From positions 1-64,000 of the forward strand of contig JALHMY010000035.1 of the NCBI GenBank assembly GCA_022843805.1: 64,000 bases of DNA, given 5' to 3'. Both the position numbers and the translations under genes were made by a program. Below the pieces are notes generated by a model. That model was not told the DNA's origin, did not search any database, and was given only the letters and a program-made list of their open reading frames with translations. Origin of the DNA: Fuerstiella sp. (GTDB lineage Bacteria > Planctomycetota > Planctomycetia > Planctomycetales > Planctomycetaceae). Shown here piece by piece: positions 27,653 to 35,540 of this stretch. Within the stretch, counting starts at the first letter, position 1; every line of letters begins with the position of its first letter.

Positions 27653-27696
27653 GCGATCTGTTGCCGGGGGAATCGCGATCTGTTGCCGGGGGAATC
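27653..27696. repeat. 22-bp tandem duplication over the start of the next gene
   Basis: A 22-base unit (GCGATCTGTTGCCGGGGGAA plus TC) occurs twice in tandem, at 27653-27674 and 27675-27696. Each copy ends with GGGGGAATC, which can act as a ribosome-binding site. The second copy sits a few bases ahead of the GTG start at 27700. The duplication also creates an extra in-frame TTG at 27661. Confidence 0.9.
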
Positions 27697-27699
27697 AAA

Positions 27700-29268
27700 G
27701 TGTTTCGATATTTCGTCGTCGTATTGCTTCTTATGGCATGGATTTTGCCGAGTGGCTCGCTTCTCCAGGCTGCGGACGAAAAAGTCGTCGCGGTGACATT
27801 CGACAAATTGCAGCCTGTGCTTCAGAAGCGCTGCGGGTCGTGTCACGGCCGCAATGAGCCCCGCAGCGGGCTCGATCTGACAAACCTCGCGGGCCTGAAA
27901 GCGGGCTCCGAATCGGGGCCCGTGGTTGTCTCCGGAAAACCCGAGCTGAGTCTGCTGTATCTGACGGCCGCGCACATCGATGGCCCGACAATGCCACCGG
28001 GAAAGGAACGAATTCCTTCATCCGAACTGCAGCTCTTTCATGACTGGATCATCGGAGGATTGCAGGAACGCGGCGGTACGTCTCCGTCAGCTTCTATGAC
28101 AGAGACTGCCTCTGACAAACTGCCACAGCAGGTCCCGGTGACACCCCTGATCCGCCCGACGGCAACCACAGCTTTGGCCATCGATCCGCAGGGAAAGCTG
28201 ATCGCCGTCTCGGGAATCCGGCAAGTGGTGCTGCTTGACGCCCGGACATATCAGCCCGTGACCGCGTTTCCCTTTCCGGAAGGTGAAGTGTTTGCTTTAA
28301 AGTTCTCGCATGATGGGGAATGGCTCGTAACCGGGGGCGGCTTGAGCGCCGCCAGCGGAAAGGTCGTGATCTTTGACGTTGCATCCGGAAAACGGCTTCT
28401 CGAGACGCCCGAAGATCGCGACTCCGTCCTTTGTGTTGACATCACAGCTGATCGACAAACCATCGCCTGGAGCGGACCATGGCGGACGGTCAAAGTGATG
28501 AATGTTCCCTCACAGACTGTCGCGTTAACTTTGACCGGTCCAACTGACTGGGTACTTAGCGTGGCCCTCAGCCCGGACGGACGGCTGGTCGCCGCCAGTG
28601 ACCGCTTCGGCGGTGTCCGCATCTGGAACGCCGCGACGGGAAAAGAATTCTGGAATCTGCGCGGGCATACCGGAGCGGTGCCGCAATTGGTTTGGTCACC
28701 GAAGTCCGATCACTTGCTGACTGTGGGCGAAGATGAATCTGCCCGGCTTTGGGATTTGCATACAGGTGACCAGGCCGCCGCATGGGAGCTGGCACTGGGT
28801 GGCCTCCGTGCCGCTGACTGGCATGCGACGAATGTGATTGCTGTTGGGGGCCGCAACAACAGGGCACTGCTGCTCGATCCCCACGGGAACACCCTTACCG
28901 AATTGCCGCTGTCAGACGAAGTAACAAAGATCGCGTTCAGTTCCGACGGAGCACGAGTACTGATCGCCGACGCTGCCGGTCGCATCGCTCCGTTCGAGGT
29001 CTCCAATGGCCAGCTGACCGGTGCATTCTCGCTGCCAGTTTCTCAGCCTGTCGCTCGCGTCGAAGTCCCATGGCCCACTCGCACACGCCCCATTCGCAGT
29101 GTCGCCAGTTCAGCCAAACCAAAATCGACGGCGTCCCCCGAAGCCGAACTCCTTGAGGCTGTTCTTGAAGCAGAAGCGGCGGTCAGATCGACAGAGGAAT
29201 CCCTCGCTAAACTCCGGGCGACCGCGGAGAGACTGCGCAAAATTCTCGCTGAGTCGGACGCTCGCTAG
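27700..29268 (+). CDS. PSCyt1 haem domain fused to WD40 repeats
   Basis: About 522 residues from the GTG at 27700, preferred to the TTG at 27661 because it follows GGGGGAATC and opens a signal peptide (MFRYFVVVLLLMAWILPSGS). The PSCyt1 motif RCGSCHGRNEPRSGLDLTNL places CxxCH at residues 45-49. From about residue 160 come WD40 or beta-propeller units: GEVFALKFSHDGEWLVTGGG, DWVLSVALSPDGRLVAASDRFGGVRIWNAATGKEFW, GHTGAVPQLVWSPKSDHLLTVGEDESARLWDLHTGD. The C-terminus is a helical coiled-coil-like stretch (EAELLEAVLEAEAAVRSTEESLAKLRATAERL). It is last in the DUF1501 run, 60 bases after the DUF1549/1553 gene. Role unknown; probably exported and haem-bearing. Confidence 0.88.
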   Translation: MFRYFVVVLLLMAWILPSGSLLQAADEKVVAVTFDKLQPVLQKRCGSCHGRNEPRSGLDLTNLAGLKAGSESGPVVVSGKPELSLLYLTAAHIDGPTMPPGKERIPSSELQLFHDWIIGGLQERGGTSPSASMTETASDKLPQQVPVTPLIRPTATTALAIDPQGKLIAVSGIRQVVLLDARTYQPVTAFPFPEGEVFALKFSHDGEWLVTGGGLSAASGKVVIFDVASGKRLLETPEDRDSVLCVDITADRQTIAWSGPWRTVKVMNVPSQTVALTLTGPTDWVLSVALSPDGRLVAASDRFGGVRIWNAATGKEFWNLRGHTGAVPQLVWSPKSDHLLTVGEDESARLWDLHTGDQAAAWELALGGLRAADWHATNVIAVGGRNNRALLLDPHGNTLTELPLSDEVTKIAFSSDGARVLIADAAGRIAPFEVSNGQLTGAFSLPVSQPVARVEVPWPTRTRPIRSVASSAKPKSTASPEAELLEAVLEAEAAVRSTEESLAKLRATAERLRKILAESDAR

Positions 29269-29856
29269 CCAGCGGCTTCTAAAGTCGGTTCGGATTCTTC
29301 CGGAATGTCGACCCATCGAAAACGACGCCCAGGACCAGTCGAGGCCTCACGCACTCGCCATAACTCAGCGGTCCGCCCTGCTTCAGCGGTCCGCCGCAAC
29401 GCGGTGACCCCCGGAGACTCGATGTGAAACCCTTACCGGGTTAAGTCACGGACTTGACCATCATGGTTCCTGTGATTCATGTTGGAGTTCTCCTGACGAG
29501 AGTCATTGAAAGCGGCCCTGTCGACCGGATTGGTAAATCAGGCAATTCAGAGTGCGGGATCCTAAGTCGTTATCAGACAATAAGTGTCGCCTTTTGCTCC
29601 GCAAAAGGATGCTCTTTTGCGGAGCGAAAGGCGACTATGGCGGTAACTTATTGTTTTCCAGATCCTGAAGTTGTCGCCTCCTACTCTTTCGGTCGAGTAC
29701 ATCCATCCTCACGACGGCATAACAGCGTCACGGAATTCCGAAAATCCTGCAGACTGTGAGATACCTCACAGAATGGATACCGCGACTCGTGTATCACTGT
29801 CAGCAGAGTCGTTGTTGTAAACGACCACACGTAATGTTCTCATTCAGGATCGACCT
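29269..29856. other. Spacer with nested hairpin element
   Basis: No convincing gene is seen. A 101-codon frame across 29454-29759 is a translation of the hairpin element and its flanks and has no protein-like features. The region carries the hairpin at 29577-29654. The leader of the spondin gene occupies the end, with AGGA about 8 bases before its ATG. Confidence 0.6.
29577..29654. repeat. Nested palindrome (22-bp arms, outer 9-bp arms)
   Basis: The inner arms at 29586-29607 and 29614-29635 pair over 22 bases with one mismatch (loop GATGCT). The outer arms ACAATAAGT (29577-29585) and ACTTATTGT (29646-29654) pair exactly. The inner unit starts GTCGCCTTTTGCTCCGCAAA. A second copy of the same unit, with more mismatches, is at 55987-56045, so this is a dispersed repeat family. 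Confidence 0.85.
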
Positions 29857-30645
29857 ATGAAAAGTGCTTACATTCCTGTATTAGCGGTCTTTCTGCTGAC
29901 CAGTGGCTTAATGACCGAAGGGAGGGTTCAGGCCGGTTTGGTCACCATTTCCATCAGCAATCCAGGCAACTCGAGTTTCTCGCTGACTCCACTGTGGTAT
30001 GGGTTCCACGATGGCGGCCACGACATCTTTGACCCTGGGCAGGCGGCTTCAGCGTCGCTGGAGATGCTGGCGGAAGATGGGATCGTCAGTGGATTGCAGA
30101 GCGATTTTCTGGCGACATCTCCGACTGGCCAGCAAGGTGTCCTCGTCGCTCCAGGCGGGTTTCCTGGTGCCCCGGTCATTGAGCCTGGGGAGACCGCCAG
30201 CTTTACATTTCATCGGCATTTGGCCAATCGCTTTCTTTCCTTCGCCTCAATGATCATTCCGTCCAATGATGCGTTCATTGGGACTCCTCAGGCCATTGAG
30301 ATCTTCAATGCTGATGGGAGCCTCGCGGGAGGTGGCAATAAGCGTACGCTGACTATTTCCTATGGACAGATTTGGGATGCAGGAACAGAAGTCAACGACA
30401 CTCTTGGGGCTGCCTTCTCAACGGTGGGAGGCATCTCCACTGACGAAAACGGAGTTGTTGAGTTGCTGCCAGCAGGCGGCCTGAATAACTTTCTAAGTAC
30501 TTTCACTCCGGCTGGCCAAATCACAAGTCTGTTTACTCCCTTGTTCGCTGTTTCAGCGGCTGAGCCTGGATCAGCTCAGCCGTCTGGAACGCCACGCTCG
30601 CATACGGACTTTTGCAAAGGGAAACGCGATCTATCTTCCTTCTGA
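29857..30645 (+). CDS. Secreted spondin-domain protein, 3' end replaced
   Basis: A 262-residue frame. The signal peptide is MKSAYIPVLAVFLLTSGLMT. The spondin_N-like part shows ITISISNPGNSSFSLTPLWYGFHDG, SGLQSDFLATSP, FTFHRHLANRFLSFASMIIPSNDAFIG and an N-D-G-S-L-A-G-G element. The family normally ends with an A-x-I-x-x-T strand, and here the match stops near SLFTPLF. The last 35 residues (AEPGSAQPSGTPRSHTDFCK and on) are translated from DNA that, one frame over, encodes the start of a Crp/Fnr protein. I infer that a deletion joined two genes and that the true end of this one is missing. It may still be expressed. Confidence 0.75.
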   Translation: MKSAYIPVLAVFLLTSGLMTEGRVQAGLVTISISNPGNSSFSLTPLWYGFHDGGHDIFDPGQAASASLEMLAEDGIVSGLQSDFLATSPTGQQGVLVAPGGFPGAPVIEPGETASFTFHRHLANRFLSFASMIIPSNDAFIGTPQAIEIFNADGSLAGGGNKRTLTISYGQIWDAGTEVNDTLGAAFSTVGGISTDENGVVELLPAGGLNNFLSTFTPAGQITSLFTPLFAVSAAEPGSAQPSGTPRSHTDFCKGKRDLSSF

Positions 30646-31255
30646 CCAGTCCAATGGAGCGTTTTTGCTGGGAGCAGGACGCGTTCGCATCTGCTCTACA
30701 ACTCCTGAAGGCAAGCAGGCAATTCCGGGCTTCGTTAAATCCGGTGAGCTTTTCGGAGAGATGTCATTGGTTCAGGATGGGTTTCGGGAAGAGCGAGCAG
30801 AAGCCGCGGAAAGGTGTGAGGTCGTACTCCTGCCAGCCGATGAAATGCGAAACTTGATGGCCACCTGCGCGGACTTGTCCCTCGGCATTACCAAACTGAT
30901 TGGTTTAAGAAGATTGCGAATCGAACGAAGGCTCAGAAGTCTGCTCTTCCGCTCCAATCGAGAGCGTTTGGGCTGCCTGTTGCTGGATCTGATTGAACAG
31001 TTCGGTAAAAAGTGTCAAACCGGTACTCTGATTGACGTGAAGCTGTCGCATCAGGAACTAGCATCAATCATAGGATCGACGCGCGAATCCGTATCAATTC
31101 AACTTGGTGAGTTTCAATCGGAAGGATTGATTCAGCAAAGCCGCATGAGGATTGTTGTTACAGGTCTACCACATTTGTCCGCTGAGTTTGGTGGGGAGAT
31201 CCAGCCGAAAGTGCGTCGGGATGCTGGTAGTCTTCCTGCCTTATCCCCGGAGTAA
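30530..31255 (+). pseudogene. Crp/Fnr-type regulator lacking its start
   Basis: In the frame of 30665, homology begins upstream of any start codon: the DNA reads LFQRLSLDQLSRLERHARIRTFAKGNAIYLPSDQSNGAFLLGAGRVRICSTTPEGKQAI in pieces, then GELFGEMSLV. That is the cyclic-nucleotide-binding-like beta-barrel of planctomycete Crp/Fnr proteins. The C-terminal helix-turn-helix follows (VKLSHQELASIIGSTRESVS and QLGEFQSEGLIQQSR). No ATG, GTG or TTG lies in frame between the stop at 30494-30496 and the TTG at 30665. The first visible start would therefore drop about 40 residues of the sensor domain. I treat it as a truncated or headless gene; a 196-residue product from TTG 30665 is possible. Confidence 0.7.
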
Positions 31256-31324
31256 TCTATAGAAAGATGACCTCAAATCGTTACGCTGCATCAGATTGGT
31301 AAAGCCGTTCGCGAGTCTCCATTA

Positions 31325-31709
31325 TGTCCAACATCCACAAACACGACGAAGACTGGCATGCTTGCCAGCCTGGAACGCTTGCCGCGAGCGTCGATTGCAA
31401 CGCAGGCATTTTCTGATGCGTGCCAGCGGCGCCGGCGTGATGGGCGTGGGAATTGTTGTTACATGGTTTCTTACCGGGGAAAGCAGCCCGCCGCAAAAAA
31501 CCGGACTGGCGCCGGAGGGCAGCTTTCCTGGTGAAAAGACATATGGAGGTATCCATTGCTCGAAAGTGAAAAAGCTGGCCCGGTCGTTCCTTCAGAAGCA
31601 GCTAAGCGACTCCGAAGTCGAACAAATTAAGATTCACCAGGAATACTGTGTCTCCTGCCGGAGCTTTGTTGAGAGTTTACCCGACCCCGATTCTCATACT
31701 GATGTGTAA
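31325..31709 (+). pseudogene. Cysteine-rich planctomycete small protein, frameshifted
   Basis: The ATG at 31325 opens a frame reading MSNIHKHDEDWHACQPGTLA, the usual N-terminus of a planctomycete zinc-finger-like membrane protein, but it stops soon after (…NAGIF, stop at 31415). One frame over, from about 31390, the protein continues as RERRLQRRHFLMRASGAG, then a membrane segment (VMGVGIVVTWFLTG) and the cysteine-bearing part YGGIHCSKVKKLARSFLQKQ, QEYCVSCRSFVESLP. The two parts together make a family-like protein, so a one-base indel near 31385-31395 is inferred. The intact frame 31296-31709 gives 137 residues with an unfamiliar N-terminus. The CxxC zinc-ligand-like pair is retained. Confidence 0.55.
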
Positions 31710-31925
31710 CAGCCACATGTGGCGGATTTAGTACCACCAACTGAAAACTGCCAACTCGCCACACAGCTGTCGCTTGCGTTTCCCAAATAACACGGGCTGT
31801 TGATATACCACCGTGCTTCCTGAACAAATGCAGCCGCCGGCGAACCAACAGAACGGTTTTCGACGGGACCTTTGGGATGACGCACTATGCACATGCATAG
31901 TCCTGTTCGCTTGTCAGTGACGGTG

Positions 31926-32687
31926 TCAGTCGCATTTCAGATCCTCAATAAACCTCGCATCTGGTGTGATCTCTTTAACAGGCACATCAAGTTGGTCCGA
32001 GACAATTGAAACCAGTTTGTCCCAAACTTCAGCCGTGCTGATAATTTGCCTGGACCTTTGAACCGGATAAACTGGTGGGCGAGCGTATCGAACGATATCA
32101 GCCACCGTTTCGCAGGACGCCGGGAACGCAACAGCGAACGGCCTTGATGCCGAGTAGCCAACAGTCAGGCATGCGATTGCCGTACAAACTGGCAACAGAA
32201 TCCCCGACGCCCCATACATTGCAACTCCGCAAATAGTAGTGACGAGCAGGATCAATCCGACGATCACCTTGAGCGTGGCAGCGAGAGAAGCAGGAAGCGT
32301 TAGTGCGGGAAGGCGAATGCACGCAAGCGACTGAAATTTTGCCCATATTTCGCGACGTTCACTGCAAGCAATGATTGCCGACAGAGATGACGACGGACGC
32401 ACATCACGTGGATCTGATGACGTCAATGACACCAGAGCATCTCGCGTAGCGAAAAATGGTGCGATTGAAGGACACACAGAATGTTTGCATTGCCGTTGCG
32501 AATCGAGCTGCGCGCAAATGACACGGTGCAGATCACCGACCGTTCGAATCCCGCTCCAGTCATCGTCAAAGTGAACCTCGAATTCGTCCTCTACCGCAAG
32601 AACCAGCTCAACGATGTCGAGTCCCACAACGATTTTACCTCGCCAGCTAAAAAACTGTGATCTCTGCGTCAGGCGATTTGCCGACAT
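31926..32687 (-). CDS. Membrane protein with permuted acyl-carrier-like halves
   Basis: The 253-residue protein has no carrier domain in normal order. Residues about 19-62 (VVGLDIVELVLAVEDEFEV, then GIRTVGDLHRVICAQL) look like the second half of an acyl-carrier fold, with glycine in place of the phosphopantetheine-accepting serine. Residues about 75-110 (FFATRDALVSLTSSDPRDV, RPSSSLSAII) look like a first half. Two membrane segments follow (VIVGLILLVTTICGVAMYG, GILLPVCTAIACLTVGYSA), then TVADIVRYA (tail of a second half) and finally VWDKLVSIVSDQLDVPVKEI then TPDARFIEDLKCD (first half, ending where the DSL serine would come). I recall similar planctomycete proteins, but their function is unknown. 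The order may allow domain swapping. Confidence 0.65.
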   Translation of the reverse strand: MSANRLTQRSQFFSWRGKIVVGLDIVELVLAVEDEFEVHFDDDWSGIRTVGDLHRVICAQLDSQRQCKHSVCPSIAPFFATRDALVSLTSSDPRDVRPSSSLSAIIACSERREIWAKFQSLACIRLPALTLPASLAATLKVIVGLILLVTTICGVAMYGASGILLPVCTAIACLTVGYSASRPFAVAFPASCETVADIVRYARPPVYPVQRSRQIISTAEVWDKLVSIVSDQLDVPVKEITPDARFIEDLKCD

Positions 32688-33123
32688 ATCGATCGTGCGT
32701 TGAACTCTTCCGCTTTTTGAACTGAGCCGTTGGTCTGGAACTGTCCTTATGCAGAATCACTCCCTGACACTCGTCGGTCAGCCAAATTTTACCAACCGGA
32801 AGAATGAGTGTCACCTGGAAATTCTGATCATGGCTTCATTCAAGCTGCCAGCCCCAACTGCTCCCGTCGTGGGCGAGCATTCCCGCTAACCAGCCCCCTC
32901 GAGCTCGACTCGTGGGCTTGCAGGGCCTTTGCGCCAGGACAAAGCCTGCGCAAACGCCCGCGTTCGAACGAAATCCGCCCTGGCGCAGAGGCGAGGTAAA
33001 CCCACGAGGCAAGCTCGTGGGCGAGCATTCGCAGCAGTATTCACAAAATGTTTAATCCACCGCGACCTGCATGACGTTGACCTCCCGAAACAGCAATTGA
33101 TCGTTTTCGGAGACAACAAGCCC
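32688..33123. other. Spacer carrying dispersed repeat copy B
   Basis: No gene is visible. Small frames here read through repeat DNA. The repeat copy B occupies 32890-33024, and the direct repeat CGTGGGCGAGCATTC flanks it at 32868-32882 and 33016-33030. The ABC gene's leader with GGAGA (33109-33113) is at the end. The long frame open from 32929 merely extends the ABC gene upstream through the repeat. Confidence 0.6.
32890..33024. repeat. Dispersed repeat, copy B (uninterrupted)
   Basis: A 135-bp repeat homologous to copy A at 11915-12280 without the MITE-like insertion. It shows CGCAGAGG once at 32984-32991, directly joined to CGAGGTAAACCCACGAG, and serves as the empty-site reference. Its ends carry complementary CGTGGG-type words, and CGTGGGCGAGCATTC repeats on both sides. 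Confidence 0.85.
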
Positions 33124-33969
33124 ATGCGTTCAGGTGACCGCATTCCAGCCGTGGTCGAGGCGAAAAATCTTTATTGTGCACATGGCTGGCAATATGTCAT
33201 CAGGGATGTCAGCTTTCAGGTTCAGCGAGGAGAAATTGCGGTCGTCGTGGGTGTTAACGGTGTGGGAAAGTCGACGCTCCTGGCCGCCATCGCGGGTGCC
33301 CTTTCGGCCGTAAAAGGTTCGGTCAGCGTGTGCGGCAATGTCCGACGATCAAGCCCGGAATCAGAGCGGGCGGCCCGACAGCGGACCATCTTTCTTCCTG
33401 ATGATCCATGGTTTCCACGCACGATGCTCGTTCGGGAATACCTCGGCTCCGCTGCCGAACTGTTCAATCTTCCCAAAGCAGAAGCCCTCGATCGTATTGA
33501 CAGCCTGCTTAATCTTTTCGCTCTGACGGATTCAGGTCGACAGTCACTTTTCAGCCTCTCATCCGGACAACGCAAAAAGGTCGGCCTGTGCGTTGCACTG
33601 CTGCCGGATCGCGAACTGCTTTTGCTCGATGAGCCCTTCAGTGGCGGCCTGGACCCTGCCGGGATTGCGGCACTGCAGCGAGTTCTCACGCATCGAGCCC
33701 GGCATAACGGGCAAACAATCGTGATGACAACCCCCGTTGCCGAAATCGTCAGCGAGCTGGCCGATCGCCTGCTCATTCTGAAGAGTGGTGAACTGACCGG
33801 GAATTTCAGCCGATCAGAGCTGAAGCAGCACTGTCAGGACGAAGTGATTTCAGCAAACACTCTGAATGCTCTGATTTTCCCGGACGTGGCTGCAAGGATC
33901 GATCAGTATCTGGCTGAATCGACCGGACAGTTCACCTCGTCAGGCTCGTCTTGGTCGGGTACCCGGTGA
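33124..33969 (+). CDS. ABC transporter ATP-binding protein
   Basis: The 281-residue ATPase starts at the ATG at 33124 (GGAGA ten bases upstream). Walker A is GVNGVGKSTLLAA, the Q-loop lies near RTIFLPDDPWF, the signature is FSLSSGQRKKVGLCVALL, Walker B is ELLLLDEPFSGGLDP, and the H-loop position reads VMTTPVAEI, where the usual histidine is replaced by Pro or Val. This switch-histidine loss is worth noting for activity. The 3' end overlaps the permease gene by one base (TGATG), so the two are translationally coupled. It is a small ABC-2-like exporter of unknown substrate. Confidence 0.85.
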   Translation: MRSGDRIPAVVEAKNLYCAHGWQYVIRDVSFQVQRGEIAVVVGVNGVGKSTLLAAIAGALSAVKGSVSVCGNVRRSSPESERAARQRTIFLPDDPWFPRTMLVREYLGSAAELFNLPKAEALDRIDSLLNLFALTDSGRQSLFSLSSGQRKKVGLCVALLPDRELLLLDEPFSGGLDPAGIAALQRVLTHRARHNGQTIVMTTPVAEIVSELADRLLILKSGELTGNFSRSELKQHCQDEVISANTLNALIFPDVAARIDQYLAESTGQFTSSGSSWSGTR

Positions 33970-35180
33970 TGCGACTGAATACTTTTCTTCCCTTAACGAC
34001 GGACACCGCCTGGACAAGCGTTCGAGGCTGCCTGAGCATCGTGCCATCCACAGCGCTCGGTATGGCAATCGCCCGGACGTTTCCCAGGCCCTCAATGCTG
34101 AGTTTTCCCGAGACTTCGGCAGTGATCGAGCAATTGCAGCAGATGCAGGATGCCTGCGTGGCTGTTTCGGCCTCGGTCGGGATGCTGTTCTTCACAATCC
34201 TTCAGCAGAGCTTTCGAAGCCCTCTTCACAGCAGAGGTATGCAAAGCTGGCTCGCCATCCACGGCTGGAATGGCTGCATCACAAAGAGCCCGTATGGTTC
34301 AATCGTTAACGGGGCAGAATGGCTGATCCTGCTCTCCACGACCTTCTTCTGCATGTTCTGCGCGACGTCCTGTTTTGTGTTTGTTCCCCTGGCATGGTGT
34401 GCCGCGAGATTCTGCCTGCAAGGCAGGCGGCCCTGGAAACAAGCGCCGTTCATCTGTTACACGTTTGCAGTCGCCGCCGGTGCTGTTTTGCTATTCTCAG
34501 ATCTGTTTCCGGTTTGTGTTCCTTTGGTGATTATCATGTGTGCCATCGTGCCGCGACTGGAAGCTATGGCACTTTCCGGACTTGCTCAGGATGTGTTGTC
34601 CGCCGACCTGGATCCTCAGAATCATGACCGCCAGCGTGCTGATTACAGCCCCGGAAAGGGAATCACCTGGAAGCTTTATCCCTGGTATCAGCTGCGACCT
34701 GAAGTGCGGGACTGGCGTCCTTCGTGGCACATCGCACTAACCGCAGCAACTCTGGTCACCTGGCTCATGTTTTGTATCGTCTGGCGAGGCTCCCGTCTGG
34801 TGCCTGAACCGCTGGATGGCACGCACCACCTGAAGGAAAATGAATTGCTCGCCGGGTTCGGGCTGTTTGCGGCTTTTCTGGGTGGTCTGATTCGCGTCGC
34901 CCTTTCCACCGGGTCTGTGTGGGTACCCCGACATGGTCCGATCACTCGCCTTGTGTCCATGCGATGGATTGTCCGTTCCTCCGATCGAGCACTGCTGCCA
35001 TTAATGTTTTCTGTAAGTCTCGTCCTGGTGATGGCCAGCCTGCCGGCGGGCATGCCGGTGATAAAATTCCCGGTCACTCTGTTTTGCCTGATACTCATCT
35101 GGCTGCGGTCACCTCCGCGAGACGACGACTGGCAGCTGACATCCGAAGCAAAACTCACGTCGGTACTGCTCGGCAAATAG
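33969..35180 (+). CDS. Membrane partner of the ABC transporter
   Basis: A 403-residue protein translated from the ATG at 33969, whose first base is the last base of the ATPase stop codon. It has about six hydrophobic segments, including LLSTTFFCMFCATSCFVFVP, FICYTFAVAAGAVLLFSDLFP, IALTAATLVTWLMFCIVW, ELLAGFGLFAAFLGGLIRVA, ALLPLMFSVSLVLVMASL and VTLFCLILIWL. A long polar loop links the second and fourth segments (LDPQNHDRQRADYSPGKGITW). There is no known family signature that I recognise, and the pairing with the ATPase is the evidence for function. The substrate is unknown; the final 30 residues are polar. Confidence 0.7.
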   Translation: MRLNTFLPLTTDTAWTSVRGCLSIVPSTALGMAIARTFPRPSMLSFPETSAVIEQLQQMQDACVAVSASVGMLFFTILQQSFRSPLHSRGMQSWLAIHGWNGCITKSPYGSIVNGAEWLILLSTTFFCMFCATSCFVFVPLAWCAARFCLQGRRPWKQAPFICYTFAVAAGAVLLFSDLFPVCVPLVIIMCAIVPRLEAMALSGLAQDVLSADLDPQNHDRQRADYSPGKGITWKLYPWYQLRPEVRDWRPSWHIALTAATLVTWLMFCIVWRGSRLVPEPLDGTHHLKENELLAGFGLFAAFLGGLIRVALSTGSVWVPRHGPITRLVSMRWIVRSSDRALLPLMFSVSLVLVMASLPAGMPVIKFPVTLFCLILIWLRSPPRDDDWQLTSEAKLTSVLLGK

Positions 35181-35540
35181 TCCGAAAAGCCATCGTCGGT
35201 GCCGAGACTTAAACCACGTTGTTTCGGTTCAACGTCAGTCGGCAGAGGGATTCGGACAAGCGTCTCTTTGGACAATGTCTGCCGTATGAAACGCAATGAT
35301 CGTTTAACCCGTGGCCGACAGGCCAGGCGTGAACTGGAGACTGCCTGGCCTGTCGGCCACGGGTTAAACGAAGCGGAACTCGACGCAAAAATTATTCAAC
35401 AGTCGTTCGTGTCATCTGGTGCCCTGGAGGACGGACTGGCTGTGCCTCTTTCGGTATTTTCGCACTGTTCATCGCCTTGCCAGACTGTCATTTAAGAAAG
35501 AAGCGGATTGCCAGCAATACCCTCTGCGTCGGCCGATGCG
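35181..35540. other. Spacer with long perfect hairpin
   Basis: No gene is visible. A plus-strand frame at 35199-35495 reads through the 28-bp inverted repeat and has no motif. The region separates the ABC exporter from the minus-strand candidate immunity gene, so it should hold the convergent ends of both transcripts. Confidence 0.6.
35301..35370. repeat. Perfect 28-bp inverted repeat
   Basis: The arms at 35301-35328 and 35343-35370 are exact reverse complements over 28 bases (first arm begins CGTTTAACCCGTGGCCGACA), with a 14-base loop GTGAACTGGAGACT. It sits 120 bases after the ABC permease stop and before the minus-strand toxin neighbour. Perfect pairing over this length in a non-coding spacer implies recent formation, a mobile palindrome or selection. 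No T run follows on either side. Confidence 0.9.

Noticed and set aside
29454-29759. 101-codon frame in the spacer before the spondin gene
   Set aside because: It runs straight through the hairpin repeat and its flanks, has no protein-like features, and the repeat explains its openness.
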